NCBI RefSeq assembly: GCF_024181225.1 | Contig: NZ_CP051198.1 | Coordinates: 1,364,001 to 1,428,000 of the forward strand | DNA from: Treponema sp. OMZ 787 | Lineage (GTDB): Bacteria > Spirochaetota > Spirochaetia > Treponematales > Treponemataceae | Direction of reading: 5' to 3' | DNA: 64,000 nucleotides | Shown: positions 1-9,514 of the stretch, piece after piece | Position numbering within the stretch: position 1 is the stretch's first letter | Layout of the letters: every line of letters starts with the position of its first letter | Position numbers and translations under genes: made by a program | Notes under the pieces: generated by a model | Databases searched by the model: none | The model's input: the letters and a program-made list of their open reading frames with translations, nothing else | Told to the model about the DNA's origin: nothing

Positions 1-1029
1 GAAAATGGTGATCTTATTATCGATTCTCAAATTTATTACAAAAACGGCCGTCCTTGGTGTGCGGAATTCGATCCGCTTCAAACGGGATACCCGGAATACA
101 CTGTAGAATGTAATTTCGGTATTCCTTTAGTAATCCATGGTAAAAAACATTCTTATTCCGTTTCTTATGATTCTTATCCTGCCGTTAAAAATTTTATAAA
201 AGACGGAAAAAGGTACACTATGAGACCTCTTGATCTAAACTGGGCTCCTATAGAGTTAAAAGAACTAAATCTCAAACTATATGGAATGCATCAAAAGGAT
301 CAAGCTTTTTTTTCTTTAAAGGCCGATAAAAATATAAGAAGTATTCATGAGGGTACACTGGTTTATTCTTCGGCCTTTTCCGAAGAAAATACGCCTTACA
401 TAGACGGCGGCATAAAAAAAATATTCTTTGATAAGGGTATTCCTATAAAAGCCGAGGTAACCGTGTCGGGAGAACTGTATTCTCAAACAAATTATAGAAA
501 CGGTTTACCTGTTTTTGAACACACCGATAAAAATGGGGACGGCTACTTTGAAACAAAAACCGAATATGACGCAAACGGCATCTTGAACCGGATATATATA
601 GATTTGAATAAAAACAAACTATATGAGTATTCCGAATATTATGAAAAAAACGGTACCGTTACAAAGACTTGGGACAGCAATGAAGACGGGGTCTCTGAAA
701 TTAAATATGTGCAATACGAAAACGGAGATGCTCAAACAGAATGGATTCATCCGAAATTTAATAAAATCATACAGGTTAATTATAAAGAAGGCAAACCGTA
801 TCAATTATTAGACGGAAAAGAAAATGTTATTCTTATTCCTTCCGACAAAGGTAAATTGTTTTGGCTTAATAGAAATCCGGTAGAAATTGAAAAAATAAAC
901 GAAAAAATTGTGGAAATCTTTAACCAAACAAGTCTGCCGATTGTTTCTTATGTGTTTAGTATAAATAATATCGAAGTTTTTGCTGTTCGTTCCGGAGGTT
1001 TTGTTTTTGCTGAAATCGTCAATGAATAA
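1..1029 (+). CDS. Asp/Gly-rich repeat protein, 5' end outside window
   Basis: The reading frame is already open at base 1, so the N-terminus and any signal peptide lie outside the window. 342 residues are visible, ending in TAA at 1027-1029. I do not recognise a named family. The middle carries three Asp/Asn/Gly-rich turns about 25 residues apart (DKNGDGYFE, DLNKNKLYE, DSNEDGVSE), each followed by an aromatic-rich strand. These resemble the calcium-loop style DxNxDG repeats of secreted proteins. The stop overlaps the start of the following protease lipoprotein by 8 bases, so the two are probably cotranscribed and coupled. A surface or periplasmic role is inference. Confidence 0.8.
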   Translation, partial: ENGDLIIDSQIYYKNGRPWCAEFDPLQTGYPEYTVECNFGIPLVIHGKKHSYSVSYDSYPAVKNFIKDGKRYTMRPLDLNWAPIELKELNLKLYGMHQKDQAFFSLKADKNIRSIHEGTLVYSSAFSEENTPYIDGGIKKIFFDKGIPIKAEVTVSGELYSQTNYRNGLPVFEHTDKNGDGYFETKTEYDANGILNRIYIDLNKNKLYEYSEYYEKNGTVTKTWDSNEDGVSEIKYVQYENGDAQTEWIHPKFNKIIQVNYKEGKPYQLLDGKENVILIPSDKGKLFWLNRNPVEIEKINEKIVEIFNQTSLPIVSYVFSINNIEVFAVRSGGFVFAEIVNE

Positions 1030-2707
1030 AATAGTTTTTTTCCTTCTCTTTGTAATGATTTTTTCTTGTACTTCAAACAAAAATGTTTCGTATGTGAATT
1101 ACTCCGATAGATCCAGCGTATTGTATCAGGTTGACTATGCCGAAAAGCTGCTTAAGTCAGGCAAAATAACAGATGCCTTAATAAGATCTCAGATTCTTCA
1201 TCTTAATACAACAAATTTTGAAGAGGTTGACAAGATTAAGTCGGAATCGATAGAAAGAACTGAAGCCGCATTTTTAAAAAGCATAGAAGAAAAAAATTGG
1301 GATGAGGCTGTCCGTTATTTTCGGTCTCTTACGGCAATCGGAAAACGCCCTGCCGGATGGACTGAAGAGCGTATCTTTGAAGAAAGGTCTGCCGTGTGGA
1401 AAAAGAATTCGGATCTTCCTCTTTTAAATTTACAAAATAAAAAAAATCCCTTAGCCGGATCTTCGTCTTCCTTTCCTCAAAATATAGACGATATGATAAA
1501 GGGCACCCTTACCGTTTGGGTGGACAGGGGAACGCGTGTCCAAAGAGGTTATGCCTCGCCCGATATTGTTATCGGTTCCGGCTTTTTTATAGATTCCCGA
1601 GGTTATTTTATTACCAATTACCATGTCATTCAAAGCGAGGTCGATAAAAAATATAACGGCTATTCTAGGCTTTATATTAAGTCTCCTGATAATCCCAATA
1701 TAAAAATTCCTGCAAAGGTTGTAGGCTGGGATCCCCTGTTTGATTTAGCCTTGGTAATGACCGAGTACACACCTCAGTTTATTTTTAATCTGGGTTCTTC
1801 GAAGGACTTAGGGGTCGGAAGCCGCATTTATGCAATCGGCTCTCCGGCCGGTTTGGAAAAAACTCTCACATCAGGTATAGTATCGGCAAAGTACCGCAGG
1901 CTTTTTTCTATGGTAGATATAATGCAGATAGATGCTGCCGTAAATCACGGGAATTCGGGAGGCCCCATAGCGGATGATAAGGGCCTTGTTCAAGCCGTAG
2001 TCTTTGCCGGTCTTGAAAGAAACGAGGGCCTTAATTTTGCAATTCCTGTCGAGCTTTTAAAGGCTATCCTTCCCGATCTATATAAGGGCGGAGAAGTCAG
2101 ACATTCTTGGCTGGGCTGCTACGGTCAAAACCAAAAGGGAGGCTCCAATACGGCTGAGGGTGTTCCCGCCGGGGTTCTTGTAAACTATGTTCTGCCTGAC
2201 GGCCCTTTTTCGATTTCGGGTATAAATGAGGGGGCGATAATAAAAGAATTTAACGGTATTCCTGTAAATTCGGTTGAAGAAATACAGGCAAATTTATTAT
2301 CGATTGCTCCAGAAACTATCGTCCTCATTAAAGGTTATCAAAAAAATAAAGCCGGTATTTATGAAGAAAAAACTTGGCCTGTTTTATGTGCCGAGCGGCC
2401 GCTCTATCCCGGTAATTCGGTTTTTAGAAAGGACAGCATAGCAAGATCGATGCTTCCCGTTTTCGGATTTAAACTTGAATCGGTTGGTAAACGCAATTCC
2501 TATAGGGTTGCAGAAGTTGTTCCGGGCAGCTTTGCATCAGAAAATGCCTTTGGTGTAAATGACTATATCGAGCTTAACGGAAAAAGATGGGATGAAGACA
2601 ATGAAGAGATTATTCATGTGAATATCTATACAAAAAAGGTTAGGGCCGGTTATATGGACAGCTTTATGGTTTTAAGCGCCTACCTTGATAATCCCCTTTT
2701 CTTTTAA
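1022..2707 (+). CDS. HtrA/DegP-like serine protease lipoprotein with PDZ region
   Basis: A 561-residue trypsin-fold serine endopeptidase predicted to sit in the periplasm as a lipoprotein. The ATG at 1022 is preferred over one 42 bases upstream because it starts a short basic stretch, a hydrophobic segment and a lipobox (MIFSC, Cys at about residue 19). The catalytic triad is complete: His about 201 in NYHVI, Asp about 241 in FDLALV, Ser about 312 in GNSGGP. A PDZ-like region follows (about 370-450, with GAIIKEFNGIPV), then a second, weaker PDZ-like segment near the C-terminus. The unusual part is the about 150-residue N-terminal extension, probably helical, before the protease domain. Likely role: envelope protein quality control. 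Substrates are unknown. Confidence 0.88.
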   Translation: MNKIVFFLLFVMIFSCTSNKNVSYVNYSDRSSVLYQVDYAEKLLKSGKITDALIRSQILHLNTTNFEEVDKIKSESIERTEAAFLKSIEEKNWDEAVRYFRSLTAIGKRPAGWTEERIFEERSAVWKKNSDLPLLNLQNKKNPLAGSSSSFPQNIDDMIKGTLTVWVDRGTRVQRGYASPDIVIGSGFFIDSRGYFITNYHVIQSEVDKKYNGYSRLYIKSPDNPNIKIPAKVVGWDPLFDLALVMTEYTPQFIFNLGSSKDLGVGSRIYAIGSPAGLEKTLTSGIVSAKYRRLFSMVDIMQIDAAVNHGNSGGPIADDKGLVQAVVFAGLERNEGLNFAIPVELLKAILPDLYKGGEVRHSWLGCYGQNQKGGSNTAEGVPAGVLVNYVLPDGPFSISGINEGAIIKEFNGIPVNSVEEIQANLLSIAPETIVLIKGYQKNKAGIYEEKTWPVLCAERPLYPGNSVFRKDSIARSMLPVFGFKLESVGKRNSYRVAEVVPGSFASENAFGVNDYIELNGKRWDEDNEEIIHVNIYTKKVRAGYMDSFMVLSAYLDNPLFF

Positions 2708-2718
2708 AAGGCTGTGTA

Positions 2719-3966
2719 TTAATTTTTTTCGGATTTTTCTATTATTTCAAGACAGGCCTTTAAAGCATATTGTTGTTTTACAGGATAATCGGGGGCAGTG
2801 CCTGTTTCCGCATTGTTTGAACCGTCAGGGTTTAAGGTGTAGAACATATCGTATTTAATAAGCATCCCGCTTTTGGGAAATTTCAGATAGACAGGATGTA
2901 TCGGTAACAAGCCCGCTCCGCCTGTATTTTCGCCCATAAGAATTGCAAAGCCTGTTTGCTTACAAAAGGCTGCGAAGGCATCCGAGGCTGAATAGCATTT
3001 CCTATTTATAAGAACCCATATTTTTCCGTCAAATTGAAAATCGCTTTTTTCAGGCTCTACGATGTATTCTATATCATAGGATTCTTTAAAAGAAGCCGCC
3101 TCTTCTTTATTTAAATTTTCCAAGTGCGGCAAATTCTTTATCTTTGAAATTTTTGCAGGGAAAAGACCTCTATCTCCTTTTAAGAAAAATGGAAGGTAGC
3201 GGTCGGAAAATTCTGAAGGGTTATAAAAAGCAATCATTTTAAAAGTCTTTGCTTCTTTTAGCAAAGGAGAAACTAAAAATTTCTTCCATAAAAAAGTATA
3301 GCCTCCTCCGTTATCCCTTAAATCTATTATTAAATGTTTATATTTATTTTTTGTTATTTCTTTTTGATGCTTTTCAAAGTCATTCCAATCAAAATTTTCT
3401 GTAGCTAAAAATGCCGGTATCTTTATATAAAAAATATCGTCTTTTATTTTTTTAAATACGAATTTTTCTATATCTGCCTTTTGTTTTTCATATCTTTGTA
3501 CGGCAGTCATATGTTCGGCGTTAGAGCCTAAACCTTTTTCATAAAAGTCTTCGACTCTTTTATCCTGCTTTATATAGTGAAAATCTTCATCTCGTTTTTC
3601 TTTTAATGAAATTGTTTCAATATATTTTTTATATGAGCCGTAATCTACAATTCCTAGATGACCGAAAAAATGATTGTCAGTAATTCCTGAGCATATTCTA
3701 CCGTAAAATTTCATATAATCGATTTCGGTTTTTAAGGTTTTTAATTTTTCGGCATAATATGTTTTTATTGATTTTAAATCGGCTCCGTTTCTTATACATG
3801 TATTTTTATTGGGATAGCCCTTATCGATAAAGTCCCAAAAATATTCGTAATCGGCTTTCATTTCTTTTAAGGGGATAAAACGCTCTTCATCGCCCTTTGA
3901 ATAATTTGAACAAGAAAATAACGAAATAGTAAACACAAAAAAAAGCACAAAATATTTTTTTATCAT
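2719..3966 (-). CDS. S41-family (tail-specific protease-like) lipoprotein
   Basis: 415 residues with a lipoprotein signal (ISLFSC, Cys about 19). The C-terminal half is an S41 peptidase fold: a strand and glycine loop at about 212-222 (LIIDLRDNGGG), then the nucleophile strand at about 316-330 (VLINRKCYSASDAF) and GENTGG about 20 residues later. The catalytic Lys of CtpA-type enzymes (T-x-G-K-G) is not present at the expected place, which fits the IRBP/tricorn-like branch. The N-terminal 190 residues are helical, with no PDZ that I can recognise. It converges on the HtrA-like gene, 11 bases apart, so it is a separate transcription unit. Probably periplasmic; substrate unknown. Confidence 0.78.
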   Translation of the reverse strand: MIKKYFVLFFVFTISLFSCSNYSKGDEERFIPLKEMKADYEYFWDFIDKGYPNKNTCIRNGADLKSIKTYYAEKLKTLKTEIDYMKFYGRICSGITDNHFFGHLGIVDYGSYKKYIETISLKEKRDEDFHYIKQDKRVEDFYEKGLGSNAEHMTAVQRYEKQKADIEKFVFKKIKDDIFYIKIPAFLATENFDWNDFEKHQKEITKNKYKHLIIDLRDNGGGYTFLWKKFLVSPLLKEAKTFKMIAFYNPSEFSDRYLPFFLKGDRGLFPAKISKIKNLPHLENLNKEEAASFKESYDIEYIVEPEKSDFQFDGKIWVLINRKCYSASDAFAAFCKQTGFAILMGENTGGAGLLPIHPVYLKFPKSGMLIKYDMFYTLNPDGSNNAETGTAPDYPVKQQYALKACLEIIEKSEKN

Positions 3967-4073
3967 AGTTATATTATTAAAGATAATTGATTGATTGTCA
4001 AGGCGAATTTTCTTCTTGCCGTTTTGTCCTTATTTAATTATATTATTCATACCGTTTACACGTGGAGGTGTTT

Positions 4074-4529
4074 ATGAAAAAACAATCTGTGATTTTTAGA
4101 AGGCATATTTTTTTGTTTGCCGTATTTTTGCTTCTTTCGTCTTGTATGCTCTACGGGAAAGAGATGCTTATAAACTTTACCGATTTACCCGAAAACGCTC
4201 AAAACTATGTTAAAACTCATTTTCCCGATGCAAAGCCTTTAAGGGCCGAAAAAGAAAAAGACGGTTTATCGGTTAAATACGAGATTAAGCTTGACAACAT
4301 GCTTGAGCTTGACTTTAACTCGAAAGGCGAAATCACCGGTATTGACGGGAACTCAAAACTCCCCGATTCGGTTATACCAAAAGAAATTTTAGACTATGTC
4401 AAAAAGCATTATCCCGATAACTATATCACCGATTGGAATCTTGAAAAAAAGACCCAGGAAGTTGAACTTGACAGCGGCCTTGAGCTTAAATTCGATTTAA
4501 AGGGAAAATTTTTGAGGATAGATAAGTAA
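4074..4529 (+). CDS. PepSY-like secreted protein
   Basis: 151 residues. The ATG at 4074 is preceded by a GGAGG at 4064-4068; an in-frame GTG 12 bases upstream lies on that ribosome site and is unlikely. After a hydrophobic signal (with a possible lipobox LLSSC) come two matching halves: PENAQNYVKTHFPDAK followed by DNMLELDFNSKGEITGID, and then PKEILDYVKKHYPDNY followed by DSGLELKFDLKGKFLRID. This two-fold alpha-beta-beta arrangement is that of the PepSY-like (DUF2874) periplasmic proteins found in Bacteroides and treponemes. No enzymatic role is known for the family. A single-gene unit by spacing. Confidence 0.75.
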   Translation: MKKQSVIFRRHIFLFAVFLLLSSCMLYGKEMLINFTDLPENAQNYVKTHFPDAKPLRAEKEKDGLSVKYEIKLDNMLELDFNSKGEITGIDGNSKLPDSVIPKEILDYVKKHYPDNYITDWNLEKKTQEVELDSGLELKFDLKGKFLRIDK

Positions 4530-4530
4530 A

Positions 4531-4622
4531 GGGGGAAATGGAAACTTGTTCAGACGCAAGTTTCCCTCTCCCCCTGTTACCCCCTCTCCCTTCAACTGCT
4601 GCTTAGGGGCGTTGCCCCTAAG
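4531..4622. repeat. GC-rich hairpin element downstream of the PepSY gene
   Basis: Two strong palindromes follow the stop codon. The first (4531-4574) has an outer GGGGG/CCCCC stem (4531-4535 with 4570-4574) and an inner 9-bp stem GGAAACTTG/CAAGTTTCC (4540-4548 with 4557-4565). The second has a perfect 9-bp stem CTTAGGGGC/GCCCCTAAG around GTT (4602-4622). No T-run follows, so it is not a classic terminator. The loop region contains AGACGCAAGT, which recurs in the element after lepA (55991-56000). Most likely a dispersed intergenic repeat or RNA-processing site; function unknown. Confidence 0.55.
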
Positions 4623-4732
4623 AACCCCGCTTTCAGGCAAGTTTTGAGCTAATTTTTTAGTTGAGATAAAAACAGAGGTTTTTGGGAAATTTAATGGTTG
4701 GGATAGGGGGCTTAATAACAAAACTTATAAAA

Positions 4733-5506
4733 CTACAGTTTTTCTATTTCCGCTTCAGAAAGCCCCGTAATTCTCATAATAAAATCATTATCACATTTTT
4801 CCATTTTCATAAGTTTAGCGGTTTCTCTTTTATTGTCATAAATGCCCTTATCTCTTGCGTCCATTTCAAAAGTAGATAATAACCTGTATTCTTGCCTTGC
4901 CTGCTCGTTTTGTTTTACTGTTTGTATCATTTCTTCTATCCCCCTTGTAAATTGATTTTTTGCCTTACCTGTTTTAAGGTATGTTAAAAAATCCTTTAAT
5001 TCTTTGTCTTTCGTATTTTCAAAGGCTTCCGCATTTATTATAACTTTTTTTGTGCCGTCTTGTAAAGATATGTTTTTATCTTCAAGGCAGATATTTTCAA
5101 AGGTATAAATAGGCCTGTTTTTGCCTATAACATCAAATAAACAGATAAAAATTATAAAGCTGTCGTTTAAATTGTTATAAGAATTCCCCTTATCCAAAAA
5201 AGAAATATCTAGGGCAGCTTGGTAAAATCTCATTCTTTTGGGAATATTCCTTTCGTTGCTGACCTGCATTTCCACATCGTAAAATTTACCGTTTTCTGTT
5301 TGTACCAAAACATCAAACCTTACATACTTTGCTTGTTCGTAGGTTTTAATATTATGCTGTACAGAAATATAAGTAATTCTGCCGATAGTATCGGATAGTA
5401 TTATTTCGATAAGTTTTTTACAAAAATATGGGTTTTGCATAACCTTACAAAACATAAAATCATCCTGTAATGTTAAATCTTCAAATCTTTTCATTTTTTC
5501 TACCAT
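4733..5506 (-). CDS. Rpn/PD-(D/E)XK nuclease family protein (recombination-promoting nuclease, transposase-like)
   Basis: 257 residues of the family annotated as Rpn nuclease or PDDEXK nuclease family transposase. It opens with the family hallmark LTLQDDFMFCKVM (about 8-20). The nuclease core follows: RFDVLVQTENGKFYDVEMQV (about 63-82), with the metal-binding Asp and the E-x-Q of the D..ExQ motif, and then RMRFYQAALD (about 91-100). The C-terminal part is helical and ends in a short helix-turn-helix-like MRITGLSEAEIEKL. Such genes are multicopy and mobile in treponemes and related bacteria. No terminal inverted repeats or target duplications were seen here. A second in-frame ATG 12 bases downstream is an alternative start. 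Flanked on both sides by palindromic intergenic DNA. Confidence 0.82.
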   Translation of the reverse strand: MVEKMKRFEDLTLQDDFMFCKVMQNPYFCKKLIEIILSDTIGRITYISVQHNIKTYEQAKYVRFDVLVQTENGKFYDVEMQVSNERNIPKRMRFYQAALDISFLDKGNSYNNLNDSFIIFICLFDVIGKNRPIYTFENICLEDKNISLQDGTKKVIINAEAFENTKDKELKDFLTYLKTGKAKNQFTRGIEEMIQTVKQNEQARQEYRLLSTFEMDARDKGIYDNKRETAKLMKMEKCDNDFIMRITGLSEAEIEKL

Positions 5507-5631
5507 TAATTTTTTTCAAATTCCCCCTCTCATTATATTTATACTTATTATTTGAAAAAAATAGTAAATTAGGAAAAGTTTTTGTAATCGATGCAGTTTA
5601 AACAAAATTTCGCACATTTTTCAAAATAGGG

Positions 5632-5761
5632 CAAACGCATCATTTGGGTAAATAAAATAGCAAAAAAATAGGCTGTGAATACCCCTCTTGCAGCCGCATA
5701 GCGGCGAAAGGCGGGTTGAACAGCCTATGTTTTTTGCGAAGATAAAACTCTGATGCGTTTG
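5632..5761. repeat. 130-bp nested inverted repeat upstream of dnaG
   Basis: This occupies most of the 320-base gap between the Rpn gene and dnaG. Perfect 11-bp ends CAAACGCATCA (5632-5642) and TGATGCGTTTG (5751-5761) enclose a second imperfect arm pair (GCAAAAAAATAGGCTG against CAGCCTATGTTTTTTGC, about 5660-5737). At the centre is a small GCCGC-ATA-GCGGC hairpin near 5693-5705. The whole unit could fold into one long interrupted hairpin. No open reading frame is present. The rest of the gap (5507-5631) shows nothing beyond AT-rich sequence. Confidence 0.6.
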
Positions 5762-5768
5762 TCTGTGC

Positions 5769-5797
5769 TTGATTTTTAAGCCTCTTTAGTGTACAAT
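5769..5797 (+). promoter_or_regulatory. Sigma-70 promoter for dnaG-rpoD
   Basis: TTGATT at 5769-5774, a 17-base spacer, and TACAAT at 5792-5797, 29 bases before the dnaG start. It lies just outside the right end of the nested inverted repeat. Confidence 0.6.
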
Positions 5798-5826
5798 CAC
5801 TTACCTACAAAAAGCGAGGAGTATTA

Positions 5827-7614
5827 ATGCCTAAGATAAGTTCAAAAACAATCGATGCAGTAACCGAAATGACCGATATTGTATCCCTTGTCGAGAACTA
5901 TACCCGGCTGGAAAAGCGGGGAGCTAACTGGTGGGGCTGCTGCCCCTTCCATAACGAAAAAACTCCTTCATTTAATGTTGTTCCCGATAAAAGGATGTAT
6001 TATTGTTTCGGCTGTCACAAGGGAGGCGGAACAATCAACTTTTTGATGGAGATGGAAAAACTTTCCTTTACTGAAGCCGTTGAGAGGCTTGCAAAAAATG
6101 CCGGCATTGAGGTCATCTATGAGGGCGGTTCCTATGTTCCCGATGAAAGTGCAAAGCTTAAAGACGAAATCTTAGAGCTTTACGGCAAGGTTGCAGGCAG
6201 CTTTCACTATCTTTTAACCCAAAGTCCTACAGGAAAAAAAGCCCTTGACTACCTTCTTTCCCGCAATGTTTCTCCCGAAATAATCGGAAAATTCAATCTG
6301 GGATATTCTCCTAAAGACCGGTACTGGCTTCATAAGTTTTTGTTGTCAAAAAATTACTCTGAAAGCCTTCTGGAAAAAACCGGTCTTTTTTCTAAAAACT
6401 ATAAAAATATAGCTTTTTTTTCGGATAGGCTTATGTTTCCGATTTGCGACCGCCACGGAAAAACAATAGCCTTCGGAGGCCGTATTTTGGATGGGGAGGG
6501 TGCAAAATACTTAAACTCCTCGGATATGCCCCAATACAAAAAGGGAGAAACTGTTTTTGCCTTTCATCATGCTCTGAGCGAAATCCGCAAGTCCAAATCG
6601 GTAATTTTATGCGAGGGCTACATGGATGTTCTGGCCTTTTTTCAGGCAGGAATCGAAAATGCTGTAGCTCCCTTGGGAACGGCTCTTACCCCTGAACAGG
6701 TAAAACTTCTCAAGTCCTTTGCAGATATATTTTACCTTGCCTTTGACTCTGACAAGGCAGGGCAGGAAGCTTCTTACAAGGCTATAAAAATTTGCCGCAG
6801 TCTTGGTGTAAATGTGCGTGTTTTAAACCTTAAAGAAGGAAAGGACCCTGCCGAAATTCTACAAAAAAAAGGAAAAGAAGGCTTGAAACTTCTTTTGGAA
6901 TATGCTATAGTAGACGATGATTATCTTATACAAATTGCGTCCATGAGATTTGATATAAGCAGTCCGGAGGGAAAGGCCGCAGCTATAGCCTTTTTGTTTC
7001 CGTATATTGAGGTCCTGGAATCCGATATTCAAAGGGAGTCTGCAATTTCTAAACTTTCATCGGCATTTGGTGTCAGTCAACAAGCAATTTTCGGCGATTA
7101 TACGAACCGCGAAAAAAAGGCTCTAAGGCATATAGTTGACGAAGTAAAACAAAAGCCGGTAAATATAAGAATGAATGCCGAGTTACGATTGGTACTTGCC
7201 GTTGCGGCAAATACGGATCTGTTTTCCCGTTTGCGTTCCGAATTGAGCCCTGATGATTTTGAGGATTTTTATGCCAGACATTTGTTTATTGTTTTAGAAG
7301 AATGTTATAGAGATGGTGCCTATACGTATGCAAATCTGATGCACAGATGCGGGGAAGAAAAATTAAAAGAAATTGTTTCTCAAACAATTTCTAAAGGTGA
7401 ATTCGCCGAGAACTCTGAAAAGGTAGTCGATGACGGCATAAATTTTATAAAACAAAATATTCTACAAAAACAAAAAGACAAAATCATAGGCAGATTAAGG
7501 TTATTACATGGAGAAAAGAATGCCGATACCGTAAACTTGACAAAAGAACTAATGGAAGAAAAAAAGAATATCGACATTCAACTAAAACAATTAAAGGGAA
7601 AGGTGTATGACTGA
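5827..7614 (+). CDS. dnaG: DNA primase
   Basis: 595-residue primase that makes RNA primers at the replication fork together with the replicative helicase. The N-terminal CHC2 zinc finger is intact (Cys39, His42, Cys60, Cys63, within CPFH...CFGC). The TOPRIM catalytic domain contains the acidic motifs [10 protein letters not shown] (about 261-270) and DSDKAGQEA (about 316-324). The C-terminal helicase-interaction region is less conserved. GCGAGGAG lies 6-13 bases before the ATG. The end overlaps rpoD by 8 bases (ATGACTGA), giving a two-gene dnaG-rpoD unit. This is the usual macromolecular synthesis operon without rpsU. Confidence 0.97.
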   Translation: MPKISSKTIDAVTEMTDIVSLVENYTRLEKRGANWWGCCPFHNEKTPSFNVVPDKRMYYCFGCHKGGGTINFLMEMEKLSFTEAVERLAKNAGIEVIYEGGSYVPDESAKLKDEILELYGKVAGSFHYLLTQSPTGKKALDYLLSRNVSPEIIGKFNLGYSPKDRYWLHKFLLSKNYSESLLEKTGLFSKNYKNIAFFSDRLMFPICDRHGKTIAFGGRILDGEGAKYLNSSDMPQYKKGETVFAFHHALSEIRKSKSVILCEGYMDVLAFFQAGIENAVAPLGTALTPEQVKLLKSFADIFYLAFDSDKAGQEASYKAIKICRSLGVNVRVLNLKEGKDPAEILQKKGKEGLKLLLEYAIVDDDYLIQIASMRFDISSPEGKAAAIAFLFPYIEVLESDIQRESAISKLSSAFGVSQQAIFGDYTNREKKALRHIVDEVKQKPVNIRMNAELRLVLAVAANTDLFSRLRSELSPDDFEDFYARHLFIVLEECYRDGAYTYANLMHRCGEEKLKEIVSQTISKGEFAENSEKVVDDGINFIKQNILQKQKDKIIGRLRLLHGEKNADTVNLTKELMEEKKNIDIQLKQLKGKVYD

Positions 7615-9472
7615 TCTCGAAAAGAATCCTGCGATTATTAAACTTTTGGAATATGCCAAAAGAAAACGCACAATAGGATTGGGTGATCTTGATGATCTAT
7701 TGCCCGAAGACTTAATGTCTCCGGAAACTATACCCGATATTCTGGATATTTTGGAAGCTGCCGGCGTTCAGATTAAAAATGAAGGAGTATCTGAAACAAA
7801 TACAGAAGCCGATTCTGATTTTAACGGCGGCCATGATGAAGATTATCGATTGTTGGATGATGCATACGAAGAAGATGATGACGATGCGGATGTAAAGAAT
7901 TCTTATTCCGATGACATCGAAACTCCGTATATCGAAAAAGATAAACCTAGAATCGAAACGGCAAAAAAACTTGTGAGAACTTCTCACGAAGCCGGGGTTG
8001 ATGATCCGATTAAGCTTTATCTTCAAGAGATAGGTAAGGAAGATCTTTTAACTGCCGATGAAGAGGTGTCTCTTTCAAAAAGCATGGAAGACGGAGAGGC
8101 TATCATAAAAAAGGTTATAAAGAATTCCGGTATTTTGATCCCTGAATTTTTTGTAATCGGTCAAAAGGCCTTTTCAAAACTCGATCCTGCCGAGTCCAAT
8201 AAGCCTCGCAAAGAGTTAAGTGAAGAAATGGCCGAAAAAAAGCGTCTTAAGCAGGTTTACGGCGACAGCTTACGGAACATATATTCCGAAATTAAGCAAT
8301 ATATTTCTTTAAAAAAGCACTGCTATGACAGGGAAACCTTGGAAAGCTTTTTGGAGAGCCCTGAGCTTCAAACTTTGCGTAAGAAAATTTTTAACAGTCT
8401 CAAGCGTATCCACATTGAATCGGAAGAAATAGAAAAAATTTCTGACCGCTTTATTGAGGCAACCGAAAAGGTTCAGGATTATCAAAACAAAAAAGAGAGA
8501 AAAGAAAAACAACTCGGTATTAAAAATTATGCCGATCTACGAAAGCTGGGTAAGCGCCTTGCAATTCCGCGGGAAAGGGAAAAACTCGAAAAAGAGCTTA
8601 ATATTTCTGCCAATGAAGTAAAGGATATATACACTCAAATTCAGGTTTTAACTCGTAAGATACGCAAGATTGAATACGATTTTGAAGCTACGGTAGATGA
8701 GGTTATTGATCTTACTTTAGAAATAAAAAACGGCCAGAGAATGCTTAAAAACGCAAAAGATAAGCTTATAAATGCAAACTTGCGGCTTGTAGTTTCTATC
8801 GCTAAAAAGTATATCAATCGCGGTCTACAGTTTTTTGACCTTGTACAGGAAGGAAACATCGGTCTTATAAAGGCTGTAGAAAAATTTGAATACCGAAAGG
8901 GTTACAAATTTTCTACCTATGCTACATGGTGGATCAGGCAGGCTATTACGCGTTCAATATCGGATCAGGCCCGTACAATCCGCGTGCCTGTTCATATGAT
9001 AGAGCAGATAAACAAGGTAAACAGAGAATCCCGCCAGCTTATGCAAAAACTCGGGCGTGAACCTAATGATGATGAAATAGCCTTGCAGCTCGGCTGGTCT
9101 ATCGAAAAAGTTAAGCAGGTTAAAAATGTAGCACGGGAACCTATATCTCTTGAAACTCCGATAGGTGAAGAAGAGGATACTCTTTTGGGAGATTTAATCG
9201 AGGATAAGGGTGTTGAAAATCCTTCAAACCGAACGGAACTGACGCTTTTGCAGGAGCAGCTTGAGATGGTGCTTTCAAGTCTTCCTGAGCGCGAGCAGGA
9301 GGTTTTAAAAATGAGATTCGGTATTGAGGGCGGATATCCTCTCACACTTGAAGAGGTCGGCTTATATTTCGATGTAACTCGTGAAAGAATAAGGCAAATA
9401 GAAGCAAAAGGATTGAGGCGGCTTCGCCATCCTAAACGCAGTAGAAAATTAAAAGATTATCTTGATAATTGA
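7607..9472 (+). CDS. rpoD: RNA polymerase primary sigma factor (sigma-70)
   Basis: 621 residues. Region 1.1-like N-terminus, then a highly acidic linker (about 75-115, runs of Asp and Glu). Region 1.2 begins about 126 ([11 protein letters not shown]). A non-conserved helical insert of about 230 residues separates it from regions 2.1-2.4 (about 390-465, with [13 protein letters not shown] and [15 protein letters not shown]). Region 3 follows and then region 4, ending in [18 protein letters not shown]. The promoters in this window with TTGACA-17-TATAAT are what this factor should recognise. Start overlaps the end of dnaG. Confidence 0.97.
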   Translation: MTDLEKNPAIIKLLEYAKRKRTIGLGDLDDLLPEDLMSPETIPDILDILEAAGVQIKNEGVSETNTEADSDFNGGHDEDYRLLDDAYEEDDDDADVKNSYSDDIETPYIEKDKPRIETAKKLVRTSHEAGVDDPIKLYLQEIGKEDLLTADEEVSLSKSMEDGEAIIKKVIKNSGILIPEFFVIGQKAFSKLDPAESNKPRKELSEEMAEKKRLKQVYGDSLRNIYSEIKQYISLKKHCYDRETLESFLESPELQTLRKKIFNSLKRIHIESEEIEKISDRFIEATEKVQDYQNKKERKEKQLGIKNYADLRKLGKRLAIPREREKLEKELNISANEVKDIYTQIQVLTRKIRKIEYDFEATVDEVIDLTLEIKNGQRMLKNAKDKLINANLRLVVSIAKKYINRGLQFFDLVQEGNIGLIKAVEKFEYRKGYKFSTYATWWIRQAITRSISDQARTIRVPVHMIEQINKVNRESRQLMQKLGREPNDDEIALQLGWSIEKVKQVKNVAREPISLETPIGEEEDTLLGDLIEDKGVENPSNRTELTLLQEQLEMVLSSLPEREQEVLKMRFGIEGGYPLTLEEVGLYFDVTRERIRQIEAKGLRRLRHPKRSRKLKDYLDN

Positions 9473-9514
9473 TTATGATAATCGTCTATCTTGATAATTA
9501 AAGGGGTGTAATTT

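Noticed and set aside
4497-4721. A 74-codon minus-strand frame over the hairpin element
   Set aside because: It consists of translated palindromes, has no ribosome site and no recognisable domain.
4733-5506. Calling the Rpn gene part of a complete insertion sequence
   Set aside because: No terminal inverted repeats or target-site duplication flank it.
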